Below are positions 1-11,892 of a DNA stretch of 64,000 bases, in pieces (the stretch's first letter is position 1; every line of letters starts with the position of its first letter). Location: NCBI GenBank assembly GCA_021521415.1, contig JAIQDT010000299.1, positions 1,488,001 through 1,552,000 of the forward strand, in the 5' to 3' direction. This stretch comes from Bidens hawaiensis (taxonomy: Eukaryota > Streptophyta > Magnoliopsida > Asterales > Asteraceae). The notes below the pieces were generated by a model, which saw only the letters and a program-made list of their open reading frames with translations, searched no databases and was not told where the DNA came from. Made by a program: the position numbers and the translations under genes.

Positions 1-185
1 TTAATATATATTAGTTTGGTAATTGTTAATGGGCCATATTACCCTTACTAGCTAATAAAAGGTTTCCCCTTAGGTGTATATATAGAGAGAATAAATTAAC
101 ATCAAAACCTAACCACACAACCATAACTATTTTGTGTGCCTCCTCTCTCCTAAACTGGGTTCCTCTCAAGAACCCTAACACCATC
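1..185 (+). repeat. LTR of decayed host copia element H, part 1
   Basis: AT-rich promoter-like DNA with a TATA box (TATATATA, 77-84) followed by a pyrimidine-rich leader. It breaks off at the CCATC target duplication (181-185) of element A and resumes at 54105. A PBS-like motif follows the resumed part at 54271, so this is read as the U3/R/U5 portion of a Ty1/copia LTR whose start lies outside the window. The alternative, a host gene promoter and 5' UTR, is less likely because decayed copia gag, protease and RT follow downstream on the same strand. Confidence 0.6.
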
Positions 186-1411
186 TGATCGATGTCGAAA
201 GGTCAAACAAAAACATTTATAAAATTACCTTTACTAGCAAGGGCAAGTAAGGTGTCGAATCCACAGGGAATTAGTGGAAAGTGCCAATCAAGTTCAATTT
301 GTAATAACTGATTATACTAGGCGGACAAACGATGTCAAGCGGATTATAGAATTTGTTTAATTGAAACGACAATTAATTTGATTTGTAAACGATTATAAAA
401 GGGTAACCAATCTCCAGGTTTCAGATTTTGAAGTAAATTAGATTGATGATTAAACCAATTGAATTATAACCTTTGTTTGAATCAATAAATCAAAAGACTA
501 AATGTTTGACTATGTTGATCATTAGAACTTAATCCAATTGATTGACATGGTTAAAAATAATCTATTTGATAGTTAATCTTAGGTAATGATGAATCACTCA
601 GTATTATGGTTAAAGATACTAGGCCAATGACACTAAGAACTCAATCCTAATTGTTGATGACCAAAATCATTAACTGATAAACCTCAAATCTCATTGATTA
701 CCTAAAAAATACTTTCAAACACACAAACAAATTCCAAAAGTTAGGTTTAGAGTACCAACAATCCAATGAAAAACTTAACCCTACACCCGGAGATGGTCAC
801 AAGTGGATTAGCCTTGCATAGTCATCTTCATAATCTCTCTTTATTCTTCAATGAATGATTTCATGGATGATTATGATGATTGAGATGTGTTAGAATGGTG
901 GAAAACGCCTCCAAAAAGTCCAAGTATGGTGTGATATCGAAGATAGCCATCTTAGGGTTGAACCAGCCTTAAATAGCTCCACAAAACCTAAAAATCGATT
1001 TTTTCCCGTCCAGACGACCGTAGGCTACAGTCTCCCCACCGTAGGCTACGACGGGGACCGTAGCTTATGGTAGACACGCACTGCCTTATGGTGGCAGCCC
1101 CCACCGTAGGCTATGGTGGGTCACCGTAGGCTACGGTGGTCTTGTCACCCACCGTGGTATTTTTCTTGTAACTTTTTCTTCCGAATTCCGATTTATGCCC
1201 CGTTTCGGCCACGTCTTTGTCTTCACTTGCTCTATCATTCCATGCAATAAAATCCTCCTTTCCTTTCCATCTCATATGCTCCCATTTAGCTCCTTTAAGC
1301 TCCGCACACTTGTAATCGTAAACTCACAAAAAGTAATCGTGTTTCCGGCATATAAACACACAAAACATGCGATATGACTCATTTAATACACGATATTTCA
1401 TCCACACATCA
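186..1411 (-). repeat. 3' LTR of gypsy element A
   Basis: About 1226 bp, collinear with 45628-46505 plus 53772-54099. In element orientation it begins TGATGTGTGG and ends ATCGATCA, next to a purine-rich tract. It contains a cluster of palindromic CCGTAGGCTACGG-type words at 1010-1160. The short open frame inside it at 1195-1377 is not considered a gene. Confidence 0.9.
1010..1160. repeat. CCGTAGGCTACGG palindrome cluster in A's LTR
   Basis: Five to six near-palindromic words built on CCGTAGGCTACGG or CCGTAGCTTATGG are packed into 150 bp. The same cluster occurs in the other LTR (46450-46505 and 53767-53830), and a related one lies between pol and the 3' ORF (5140-5235). Confidence 0.8.
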
Positions 1412-1428
1412 CATTCCCACACTTATCC
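1412..1428 (-). promoter_or_regulatory. polypurine tract of element A
   Basis: Read on the minus strand this is GGATAAGTGTGGGAATG directly before the LTR start TGATG. This is the expected site of plus-strand DNA priming in reverse transcription. Confidence 0.65.
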
Positions 1429-3041
1429 TTTTTCATCCTGAAAAAGATGTATAATGAAATCAGAACCGGAAACTATTTTTCCTAAATAATTAAATTATTT
1501 TAAATATCAAAATATAACACAAAAACCGCGATTGCCAATATTGCTATCCACTTAAACCCATGCCCTAATATTTACTGGGACAAATAAGACATGACAATTT
1601 TATTAGTTTATATGATTAAATGGAACCCACACATCAAAGCCCTGAAGCTGCCTTACCATGCTTCATTATGGTTTAACGAGCCAGACCATCCTAACTTGAC
1701 TTAAACCTTAGGTCAGAAGATCAAAACTATGCACAACCATGTGTACCATTTTAAGACCATATGTAATAACTGAAACAATCATGGATATTTTATCGAACCA
1801 ATACCTCTACTTAAGCATCAAAGTTTACCAGAATGGCTATTAGATACGATTAAAGTACAATTATGTAACTAACTAGCAAATAGTCCCCACTACATGGTAT
1901 ACCCCCATTATTAAGCAGCACCCCAAAGTCCATCACCATAGGTGATTATGCACGAATTCATCTGTAGGGCTTACATATCACTTGTCCCGTGTGGTCCGTT
2001 TCTTAATGTTAATGAGACGCGAGCACGGGGATCCCATATGACTAACAGCGTGGATGATTAAGTCAGTAGTGTAATTGTACTTTAAAAGCACGTAATGATC
2101 ATGTTTAATGAATTATAGTTGGCAGATAAACTGCGGGTTTGCTCTTTGAGCTCTTTTAATATTTATAAATCCACTTAGGAGATACAAATACCCAAATGAT
2201 ATACCGCATAAAGTCCCATGGTCTCCGAACCTTAGAGCATCCCATCAATACAGGATTTAAGGTTATTAAACCATACACCTATGAAGCGTTAACCACTTAA
2301 ACTAGAAGTATTTTCATTATGTTTATATCACAAGCCATCTAGCATACTCTAATGTTAAGCCTATCCAAGCATCGTTCAGTAGTCTATTCATATTTTTGGT
2401 GATCAAATCTAACAAAAAGGCTTGAGTATGGCCCGACCTTTCATCTCAGTCCTTACACAGGCTTAGCTAAACAAACAAAACCCGAAGGTGTTTCCCAATA
2501 AGATCAAGCGATTAAAGGTTCAATTAAGTCAACAACCAGACTGTCCTTTCATTCTTAAAGGCTGAGCCTACCGACACATCCCAAATTAAGTGTGTTACTA
2601 TTCTTTTATTATTATTATAATTAATTTTTATTTTATTTTATTTTATTCTTTTTAACAGTTCCAGTTTTTCAAACATTTTCATTGTGTATAAGTATAAAAA
2701 TTTCGGGACATTCTTCGCATTTTTCACTTTCAAACCAAACCCATATCCCCACGTTTAAACATTACATTGTCCCCAATGTAAGTTACAATCAAAACATAAG
2801 TGAGGCATCCAGAAAATCCTACCCAATTACACGTAAAAACGATACTAAACATAAGCAACCATACACAAAAGATAAAAAGTTCAACACCACCTTCGACCAC
2901 ACATAGTTCAGGAAACAAACAAGCAAACAAACCCAAAAGTCTCACACCACCACCCAACTGCCTAAACAATTAAAACAAAGACAAATTGTTCAACAGAAAC
3001 ATAGAGATAAGGAGAGACTCATGGACTTGATCAGCGAGTGC
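1429..3041 (-). other. A 3' non-coding region with a block shared with B
   Basis: No coding sequence is credible here. The part at about 1690-2630 aligns by eye with 23110-23800 of copia element B in the same orientation. Shared words include ATACCCCC, CGTTTCTTAATG, CGCGAGCA-like, CAGCGTGG, CGGGTTTGCT, CCCATCAATACA and GAAGCGTTAACCAC. The rest (2631-3041) is T-rich DNA without recognisable features. Confidence 0.75.
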
Positions 3042-4700
3042 TCAATAGTACGGCGGTTGCGGATCACCAAAGATCGACCGCATCATCTCTATCACTCCAG
3101 AAAAGTTAAACGCGTACGATGAGCTACTTGCACCTGAATCCCGTGCCGCATCTGCATGTGGATCAACCAGCGTGAGTGTGAAACTGCGGTGGTGGATACT
3201 GGACACTACCATCATAAGGACCCAAAGTAGTGTAATCGATCATAGGCGGGTTTGCCACCACCGGCTCTCCGCGATGCCACGCCTCATGCATCCTGTTGTG
3301 GAGATCGTCCATGTGTCTGTCATTAATCTCCTGCTGAAAATTGTAGGCATGGGTTTGGTTCCACAGCTCCATCCTGTCATACAATCTCTGAATCTCCCGA
3401 CGCTGTAATTCTGTGTTCCTATTCTGTTGGTCGTACATGTACTGGAACTCGTTACTCCAACCCCCATAAACAGCTGGCCTCGAGTTTTGAAGCCATTCGA
3501 TCATTCATGCATCATCCTGCAACATCACATGCGGTTCCTGAACTGGAATAAAATATGGCTGCTCAAAAGAAACAACCGCTTGACTACTCTCAACACCACC
3601 CTGTGGTGCTGCCCCACTACTGACCCCGCCAACCATCTGCTCATAAACTTCTTCCACAACAACATCACCATCACTATTCTTCAATGCTTTCAACAACGTC
3701 TTGGTATCCCAATGCTTCAAAATCAAATATTCCTCTGTTCGTTCAGTCATCCATCCCTACTTCTCCATTTTGTCCGTCGAAAAAGGAGTATGGATTTTTT
3801 CAATACACCGTGTATCCTCCCTGATGGCACCTTTCATTTTTAGCAAAGCCGTTATCAGTCGGCAATATGGGATAATCAGTTTCTTCTACGATTGACGAGC
3901 CTCCCAAATATTCATCATAACCAAATACCGAAACGAAATTTTTGGCTTCCCTTTCATTAACGCATACAAAATAGGGATCTCCCACTATCGCACACTTGTT
4001 CGATCCCCTCTTCCTGGCATAACATTAGTAATCACCAAACTCAACAGTAATCTCACCTGTCCCCTCAGATTATTCCTTAACAACTGGTGACCCATCCCCG
4101 GTTTAAATAATTCCGCCTTCATCATTTCATAGGTGGGGTATTTGTTGGGGGTGTCGGTAAAGATCAGATTCCAACGGGTAAATGTAGTCTCCAGATGGCT
4201 ACGAATCAAAATGAGCGATACGGTGGAGACTATCCATAGACATCACCACCTCCTTATTGTTAGCCATTCCGATCAACCTCATTGTTTTTGGTGGATTATT
4301 TCCCCAATCCAATCTCAAAGTGGATACCCACTCCTGAATACTCTCCATGTACAAGACCTTGGTTTCACCATCATAGCATTTCAAAGCGGCTTCCCATCCT
4401 TGATTCTTAAACATACTGACAATCCCAAATGGTTTCATGTCACCAACATCGACTTTCTTCTCACAAATAAACCCTAAATGCTTCATCTGTAACTTATTCA
4501 CCTCATCATTGAATAATTCTGCCTGCCACCGAGGATCAATCCCTGACAAAGGACCTCCTTCCAGATCGGCTTAAGAGGAGGTGCCATGTCTTCATCTTCA
4601 TATGGTTCCTCCATCAGATCATGCTCATTATCATCATCCCTTAAAATTAGCCTCCATTTCGGTAATGGAGGATCCGGTGCAACCGAAGATGAAACACGTA
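3042..4700 (-). pseudogene. extra 3' ORF (env-position) of element A, broken
   Basis: Downstream of pol, minus-strand coding potential runs in several frames: 4199-4549 (116 codons), 3985-4209, 3800-3985, 3505-3750 and 3163-3504. A frame near the end closes at the TGA at 3042-3044. The best piece has GWEAALKCYDGETK and IQEWVSTLRLDW. I recognise this style from hypothetical proteins frequent in Asteraceae genomes that belong to this gypsy family. The last part is rich in Q, R and H with short coiled-coil character. Position fits the env-like or additional ORF of Athila-type elements. I see no signal peptide or clear membrane segment, so an envelope function is not supported. Several frameshifts and stops make it non-functional. 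Confidence 0.65.
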
Positions 4701-5352
4701 CCTTGAATGTTGCAACAAGTCTCTAGACACTCCAACTAATCATCAATAAAACAATAACCAATGTACCTTGAATGTTGCAACAAGTCTCCAGACACTCCAA
4801 TTACTAAAATAAACAATGAAACACGAAAAACCCCAACTTGGATTTCTAGGGTTCGTCACCCTGCACCACGAATCCAGTGAAAACGGAGAGGAATTAAAGG
4901 AAACCGACACCACAATTGGATTCCTCTAGAAAAATTAGTGACATTAGACCCCAGAATCGAAAGAATTGATGGAGGATTGAAGAGTTAGGGTTGTTGGGGA
5001 AGGAGGTTATAGTGGAAGAATAAGAAGGAAGAAGGAGATATAATCTTAGTTGAGTAAGGTTAAATGTGTGGATGAGGTTATTTTGAAATTAATTTTTGTT
5101 TTTTTTCTCGCTACTGACCTGACTCGTTGCTGACCTGACCCACCGTAAGCTATGGTCAAGAGACCGTATCTTACGGTCCCTCACTGAACATAAGACAGAC
5201 TACATTGACCGTAGCCTATGGTGCCACCGTAAGCTACGGTGGCTTCAGGTCAATTTTTTTAATTAATAGTCACAAAGAAATGTACCACCAAACCCGGGTT
5301 ACCTCCCGGAAAGCGCTACATTTATCGTCTACAGCCCGACACTACCTGTCCC
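4701..5352 (-). other. spacer between A pol and 3' ORF
   Basis: Non-coding. It holds a 40-bp near-duplicate (ATGTTGCAACAAGTCTC at about 4706 and 4770) and, at 5140-5235, a second cluster of CCGTA(A/G)GCTA(C/T)GG palindromic words like those in the LTR. The position upstream of the 3' ORF is where a sub-genomic promoter or splice signal would sit, but no such signal is identified. Confidence 0.6.
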
Positions 5353-6480
5353 TTAGCAGTCGGCAGAATATGTCGGTGCACTCGCTATGAAGCTCACCAC
5401 CAACTCATGTATACTTTTATTCAAATCTGCATCTTCCAAATACGGTTTTAATCTATGACCGTTCACCACCTGCCTTAAATGATCGTCGAAATCTTCAATT
5501 TCAACCTCACCGAACTTACCGACACGCTTAACCTGGTATGGCCCCAACCATTTGCTCTTCAACTTCCCTGGGAACAGCTTTGCTCTCGAATTGTACAACC
5601 AGACCCTTTAACCTTCTTTAAATTCTTTCTGCTTAATCTTCGTATCGTGTACTCGCTTCATCCTATCTTTGTATGTTGAAGCACACTCATACGCATCATC
5701 TCTAAGCTCCTCCAACTCGTAGATATTCAACTTACGCTCCTTACCTGCACACTCATAATCCAAATTAACATTCTTCACGGCCCATAATTCTCGATGAGCA
5801 AGTTTTACGGGCAAGTGACAACCCTTTCCATAAACCAACCGATAGGGGGTGGTGCCGATAGGCATTTTGAAGGCTGTTCGGTACGCCCATAAAGCATCAT
5901 TTAACTTTGTAGACCAATCTTTTCGATCAGGCCTCACCGTCTTTTGTAAAAGTTCTTTAATCTGCCTATTGGACACCTCCACCCGACCACTCGTTTGAGG
6001 ATGGTATAGTGTGGTTATTCGGTGGTTTACTCCTTACCGTTTAAGTAGTTTTCCAAAATTAAAGTTTTTGAAATGTGATCCCCCATCACTGATTATAATG
6101 GGGGGGACATCAAATATAGAAAATATGTTCATTTGGACAAACTTACAAACAACAGCATGATCATTTGTTTTGGTGGTGATTGCTTTGACCCATTTTGAAA
6201 CATAATCAACAGCCACCAAAATGTAATAATTCCCGAAGGAATTTGGAAACGGGCCCATAAAATCAATCACCCAAACATCAAAGATGTCGACTATGAGGAT
6301 TGGTTGCATGGGCATCTCGTTTCTCTTCGAAATGCTACCCAACTGTTGACTTCTCACACAGTTTTTAGCATATTCCGCCGAATTTTTGAAGGGCCAGTAA
6401 AAACCACATGCTAAAATCTTATGACCAGTTTTCTGCCCACTAAAATGGCCACCACATGCAAGTGAATGCGCATGTGACAA
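5353..6480 (-). pseudogene. integrase of element A
   Basis: The minus-strand segment 6034-6480 has the zinc-binding N-terminus (GGHFSGQ, GFYWPF, NCVRSQ; the last Cys of the HHCC finger is replaced by Ser) and the catalytic core start ([17 protein letters not shown]). The segment 5608-5982 holds the core end ([22 protein letters not shown]). The segment 5353-5598 is the C-terminal DNA-binding part ([22 protein letters not shown]). The frame is lost between pieces at about 5983-6033. No chromodomain follows, as expected for Athila rather than chromoviruses. Its role was to join element DNA to host DNA; this copy cannot work. Confidence 0.85.
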
Positions 6481-6527
6481 AACACTCCGGATCTCCTCAT
6501 CTGGAATACATCTTCAAAACACTTGAT

Positions 6528-6540
6528 CCCCCCCCCCCCC
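6528..6540. repeat. poly-C run inside A pol
   Basis: Thirteen consecutive C (G on the coding strand) in the RNase H to integrase linker, a likely slippage site. It contributes to loss of frame in pol. Confidence 0.9.
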
Positions 6541-6750
6541 GATCTTAAACAAGTCTGGGTCCTCCCAAACATACTGTTTCACTATGGCCATGAATTGGTG
6601 CCTCTTTTTCTTTGGCCAAAAATTTGGAATGGTACATGCAACAAGAAAATTAAGGATGTCAGCATACCATGGCAAGGTTGACATGGAGAACAGTTGTTCG
6701 TCCGGAAATGGCTCATTTATCTCTCCGGCATCTTCCTTCCTCTTCTCTTT

Positions 6751-7544
6751 CTACCAATCTGAAAAGATGGTCCCAACAACATTTTCACTCCCCTTCTTAT
6801 CACGAATCTCCACATCAAATTCTTGAAGGAGCAAACTCCACCTTATCAAGCATGGCTTTGCATCTTTCTTCCCCATCAAGTATTTCACTACGCTATGATC
6901 TGAAAACACAACAACTTTGCTTCCCCACACATAAGATCTAAATTTATCCAACGCATACACTACCGCGAGCAACTCCTTTTCCGTGGTGGTATAATTAATT
7001 TGAGCATCGGAAAGGGTTTTACTCGTGTAGTATATTGCAACGGGTTTCTGTCTACCCGTTGACCAAGAACAGCCACGACTGCATAGTCGCTCGCGTCACA
7101 CATAATCACAAAATGAAGTGACCAATCAGGAGTCAACAGGATCGGGGCCACCAATTTGTTTTTAAGCACATTAAAAGCATTTAAACAATCTTCATAAAAA
7201 ACAAATGGTACATCTTTCAATAAAAAATTACATAACGGTTTAGTTATGACACTGAAATTCTTAATAAACCGTTTGTAAAATCCGCCATGTCCCAAAAGTG
7301 ACCGAATTCCATTCACAATTTTAGGGGGTGGTAAATTAGCTATGACATTGACTTTCGCCCAGTCAACCTGAATCCCCCTACTTAAGATGACATGACCCAA
7401 AATAGTTCTCTCTTGAACCATGAAATGGCTATTTTCCCAACTTAAGACCAGATTCGTGTCCACACATCTTTTCAAAACTTTTGTTAGTTCATTTAAGCAT
7501 AGTTATAAAGATGAGCCAAAAATTGAAAAGTCATCCATAAAAAT
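6751..7544 (-). pseudogene. RT end and RNase H of element A
   Basis: 6960-7475 encodes the RT thumb and connection (VDWAKVNVIANLPPP, RSLLGHGGFYKRFIKNFS) and the RNase H start ([18 protein letters not shown]). 6751-6972 continues RNase H ([37 protein letters not shown]). The RT active-site box FMDDF is readable at about 7530-7541, just beyond an in-frame stop at 7545. A frameshift separates the two larger pieces. Family role: DNA synthesis and removal of the RNA template strand. Confidence 0.85.
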
Positions 7545-8117
7545 TTATAGTGAATCCCCGACCATCTCTGATAAGATACTCATCATGCACCTTTGAAAGG
7601 TGGCCGGGGCATTACACAAGCCAAAAGGCATTCGTCTAGAAAAGGTGGTCTTATGTTGGTCATCAGGGTGAATGGCAATTTGATTATAAACCGAATAACC
7701 GTCTAGAAAACAATAAAACTTCTGACCTGATAATTTCCCGATGATTTGGTTAATGAACGGTAAAGGGAAATGAACCTTGGAGGTCGCTGCATTCAGCTTC
7801 CGATAATCAACACAAATCCGCGACCTAGTTACTGGTCGGGTAGCGATTTCCTCACCTCTCTCATCACGGGTTATCTGAATACCCGCCTTCTTCGGAACCG
7901 TTTGTGTCGGGCTCACCCAAGTACTATCCGAGATCTGGAAAATGATTCCCGCATCCAACCACTTCAACACCTCTTTCTTCACAACCTCCCGCATATTCGG
8001 ATTCAGCCGCCTTTGTGCATCGTGTGCGGGCTTTACCACGGGGTCTGTGATAATATTTTGCATCACAACAGATGGACTAATACCCTTTAAGTCCACTATT
8101 GTCCATCCAATTGCTGC
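7545..8117 (-). pseudogene. reverse transcriptase (fingers/palm) of element A
   Basis: Minus strand. It contains the gypsy RT blocks VKPAHDAQRRLNPNMREVVK, KWLDAGIIF, CVDYRKLNAATSK, PFGLCNAPATFQRCM and an aspartate-containing FLDGYSVYNQI palm motif. A stop at 7545 cuts it just before FMDD. Another stop at about 8118 separates it from the protease segment, where Athila pol normally reads through, so both are read as point mutations. The Athila assignment comes from motif style and gene order. Confidence 0.88.
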
Positions 8118-9587
8118 TCAATACTGCTTCAAAACTTCCATCAAAGCCCTTTCTTGTTCGTCTGTTAAATTCGAGGCAATGATGGCCGGCAACGTCTCTC
8201 CCAAAAACATATACTTGAGATGTTTTGGGAGTTCTTTCAGCTCCACTACCGGTGGACTCTCAAGTGAAGGTTTCAACTTGGAGTCATTAGTGTCCGGTAG
8301 TCTCTTCACCTGCTGAGAGCAAGGTGGCTTCCCAATAATTGCAGCGAACACCTCAACTGCCCTTTCCTCCTCTTTCAACTGCAACACATGCTCAACAGAT
8401 TCCCTGCAACAAATAACGCACTCCTCTGTGGTATCTTCCTCACTTTCGTGAAGATTCAACCCGTCAATGACTTCAGCCGCGAAGCATTTATCACTCAACA
8501 GAGGGTTAGATACATTTGAAAAAACATTGAGCCAAAGATTTTTATTACCGAAGGCCATGTCGACCACCCCGGTTCTACAGTTTATTAAAGCTTTCGCAGT
8601 TGCTAAAAAGGGCCAACCGAGAATCACGTTCGGTTGCCGTTTCTGGTCAACTGTTACGTAGTCTAGAACCAAAAAGTCGACCGGATAATAAAAATCCTCA
8701 ATCATTACAATTACATCAGTCACTATTCCCCTAGGAAGTTTCAATGTTAAATTGGTCAACACCACTGTGGTTTCGGCTTTTCTAAGTGGACCAAAATTAT
8801 ATTGGTCGTACAAGCTTCCAGGGAGAATGCTCACCCTGGCTCCAAGATCTAGGAATGCCCTTGTCATTTTGAAATCACACACTTGAATGGGTATTATTGG
8901 CGTTCTCGGATCATGTAGCTTGGGTGGGAGGATTCCCGTCAAAACCGAACTCACATTAGCCATTAAGTTAACTTGTTTAGGCATTTTATGAGTTCGTTTT
9001 TGAGTGCACAAGTCCTTCAAATACTTAGCATATGCGGGGACTTGTTTTATAGCATCAATGAGGGGTAGATTAATTTTTACTTGTTTGAAAATTTCCCACA
9101 TTTCCTCTTGTTGCTGGCCCCTCTTCCTAAGTGACGATGATGTTTCAGGATTCACCAAAGCCAAAGCCTGAGGAAATGGAACGGTTTTACTCGTTGAATC
9201 CGCCTCCTTAGTAATTGGTGCTCCCTTATTAATTAACAATTTATTTAAATTTTTATTAATTGATTTTCTCGGTTGATTTCTAGGTTCGATTTCCACATCA
9301 TCAGCGCTTTTACCATCTTCTCCCAAGTCTTCCACCACACCCTCAATAAAGGGTGGTGGATTTACCCCGTTATCATAAGTTTTACCATTCCTAAGGGTAC
9401 TTACCTGGTTGATGTGAGTGTTCTTCCCACTCGATGAACTGATACTTTGATGGCTTGGGTTCTTCAAGGTATCACTTGGTAATTTGGAAGGATTTCTCTT
9501 CAAACTAGCCGCTTCTTTTGCGAGCTGGCTCACCTGTTTATCCTTTGAAGCATTAGCTTTCTCTTGGAGCTCTAGTCGTTGATTCAT
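8118..9587 (-). pseudogene. gag-pol linker and aspartic protease of element A
   Basis: An open frame of 489 codons on the minus strand. The first 200 residues are a low-complexity, basic linker. The retropepsin follows, with the catalytic motif LDLGARVSILPG (Asp near residue 247) and the typical flap and C-terminal region NVILGWPFLATAKALINC. It keeps the catalytic triad, but it is fenced by stops at both ends. It would have matured the Gag-Pol polyprotein. Confidence 0.88.
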
Positions 9588-10605
9588 GCTTTTATTTTGA
9601 GCCCATCTGCTTCAAAAATTCCATCACATCCTTAATCGATTCTTCTTTATTACCTGAAGAACTTCCTTGCGCTTGTTGATCACCCTTTTGATATCCTTTA
9701 TTATATCCACCAAACTCTCTCTGATTGTATCCACTCTGCTTGTTACTTGAACCATTCCCATACTACCTCTTATTTGACTGATAACCAGTTCTCTAGGTAT
9801 TGCCTTGGAAATTCGGGTTTTGCTGAGTTTTTGTGTTTCCATAGCTGAAATTAGGGTGGTCTTTGAGGCCCGAGTGATAGGTGTTAGAGTTCATGTTACT
9901 GTTATTACGATACCTTTTCTCTCCTGGCACAAAATTCACCTCTTCTTCCTATTCATCTTCCAACTCTTCCATAACGCCACAACTCGCTACATCATGCCCC
10001 GGCTCACCACGTTGTTCGCAAACTGGATATGCCTTTCCCGATTTCCCTTTTTCTTTCGTACCAGCAACCATTAACTGATCTAGCTTCTTTTCTATCCTTT
10101 CCATCCGATCATCTGAACCTCCATTGTCTACTACTTTCACCACCGATCTCTTTATCATTCTATTCGACTGGGACTGTCTTTTAGAGTTCATAGCGTGTCT
10201 TTCGAGGTGTCCCCAATCTACATTTTCATCATTTGTTAAAAAAGATCCATTAGTGGTAGATTGAAGGTCTCTCACATCATCAGCCGTCAAAAAGTCATGG
10301 AAAGCTTTAATTAATTCCCACAAAGCTATTCCGTGATGCGGACATGTTCTCAACAACAACTTAAATCTCGTGAAAGCCTCGTGAAACGATTCGCCCATTC
10401 GTTGCTGATAGTTTCTGATAGCAGTGTGAGCTTCTGAAGTTCTTTGTGGCATATAATATTCATCTAGAAACTACTGAGCCAAATCTTGCCACATGTAGAT
10501 GCTAGCGGAAGGCAACGATAAAAACCACTGTTTTGCTACATCCTTCAAACTATACTGAAACACCACCAATTATACGTCATCCGCATTAAACCCTTGGCTT
10601 GAGAT
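9588..10605 (-). pseudogene. gag C-terminal half of element A
   Basis: 9949-10452 encodes the core gag region (YQQRMGESFHEAFTRFKLLL, CPHHGIALWELIKAFHDFL). A CCHC knuckle remnant CEQRGEPGHDVASC has lost its second Cys to Arg. 9624-9842 is the frame-shifted continuation. The upstream end is cut by copia K at 10605, and the frame continues in the same register at 18687 on the other side. Capsid/nucleocapsid role by family. Confidence 0.85.
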
Positions 10606-11130
10606 TGTTGGGTTTTAAAAAGATTATCAAAGTCATAAAACTCCAATTTTATGAAAAACGCAGCGGATAAAAGATTGAAATCTTGTTAGTTTATTGTGTA
10701 TAAAAATGGAAAGGAATGAAGGGGGGGCACCCTCCCTTCCTTTCCATTTTTTTTTAATTTCATTTAATCTTTCCATATATATCCATATATATATGTTATA
10801 ACTTATATTATGTTATTACACATTATAGGTAACATGCTTGGTAACCATTATTCACATGTTGTTATTTAACCATCTTAAATAACACTATGAAATGTTCTCT
10901 CTCAAAATATAAATTATCCATATGATTTATTCGTTTCACAAGTACAATGTATTTAGAAACCCCATTCAAAATAACGCAAGTGTTTTAATATTTGTTTGTT
11001 ATGATCATATCATATATAAACAAATATTATTGGTGTTTGTCTAGCTTGATATTGGGTATGACCCGACTTGGATCATAACGTACTAGCCACATCAATAATA
11101 ATTTGTGTCTTTGGCAGACCGAGTCCAACA
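10606..11130 (-). repeat. 3' LTR of copia K, internally deleted
   Basis: 525 bp against 972 bp for the other LTR. The first 95 bp and the last 400 bp match the partner, while about 447 bp between GTGTATAAAA and the GGAAAGGAA-like segment are missing. It still has TGTTGG/CCAACA ends. Confidence 0.93.
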
Positions 11131-11892
11131 TTCTCCCACTTGCACAAGATACATAGAAGATTGATGCAAGTAGCAAATACCGCCTAACTACGGTTTACTA
11201 CCCTTAATACGCATCACAAAGTACCATTTAATAACATCATCCCCTTCAAGTCCCTTGAAATGATTTAGGTGAATCCCTATCATTTATCCTTTTGTCTCAG
11301 ATGTCATGTTAAATCCAGAGACATAGAGTGATCATTCTCTGTTGATTTAACTTTAAAGGCCTTAGACATCTTACTCTCAACGAATAAGAGGGACAAATCC
11401 CCTTTGACTACATACGTCTTTCACAATCACCTAGTACCATACCTGATCTTAGACTTATGTACCGTCATGTTTCAGAGCAGCGAAGAACTAAGTCACAGCA
11501 TAATACTTGGTGAATATCAAGACCCAATATGTATCTCAGGTTGGAGGATACTATGATATTCGCCTTTCCTCAAATTTACTTATGATCAATCACAAACATT
11601 TGAGAGCCGGTCAGTCCAATATTTATATCCCATAAATATCTATGAACCTTGGCAGCAACCTTTTGCTCTATATTCATACCTTATGAATATCCACCAATCC
11701 AAGTTCATAATAGTCTTACCATCATGTTTGTTCCCACAAATATGAATGACTACGGACATTTAGAATAAGTAACTTATTCATGGATTTAAACATGCTAAAA
11801 TGAAACATAACTCAAAATTTCATAATCATAAACCATAATCATATGAATGAGTCAAAATAACAATTGTTCCGATATCCAAATACAAAATTGGA
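11131..11892 (-). other. K 3' non-coding region with polypurine tract
   Basis: The bases next to the LTR read GTGCAAGTGGGAGAA on the minus strand, a typical copia polypurine tract. The remaining 750 bp has no coding potential that I can support. Confidence 0.75.

Noticed and set aside
1..185. Promoter and 5' UTR of a normal host gene
   Set aside because: Possible from the TATA box alone, but PBS, gag, protease and RT remnants of a copia element follow in order on the same strand.
1195..1377. Open frame inside the LTR of A
   Set aside because: Short, and the partner LTR carries it in non-coding sequence. It has no similarity I recognise.
3042..4700. Envelope glycoprotein gene
   Set aside because: Only the position is env-like. 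No signal peptide, furin-like site or membrane span is visible, so it is called an extra ORF.
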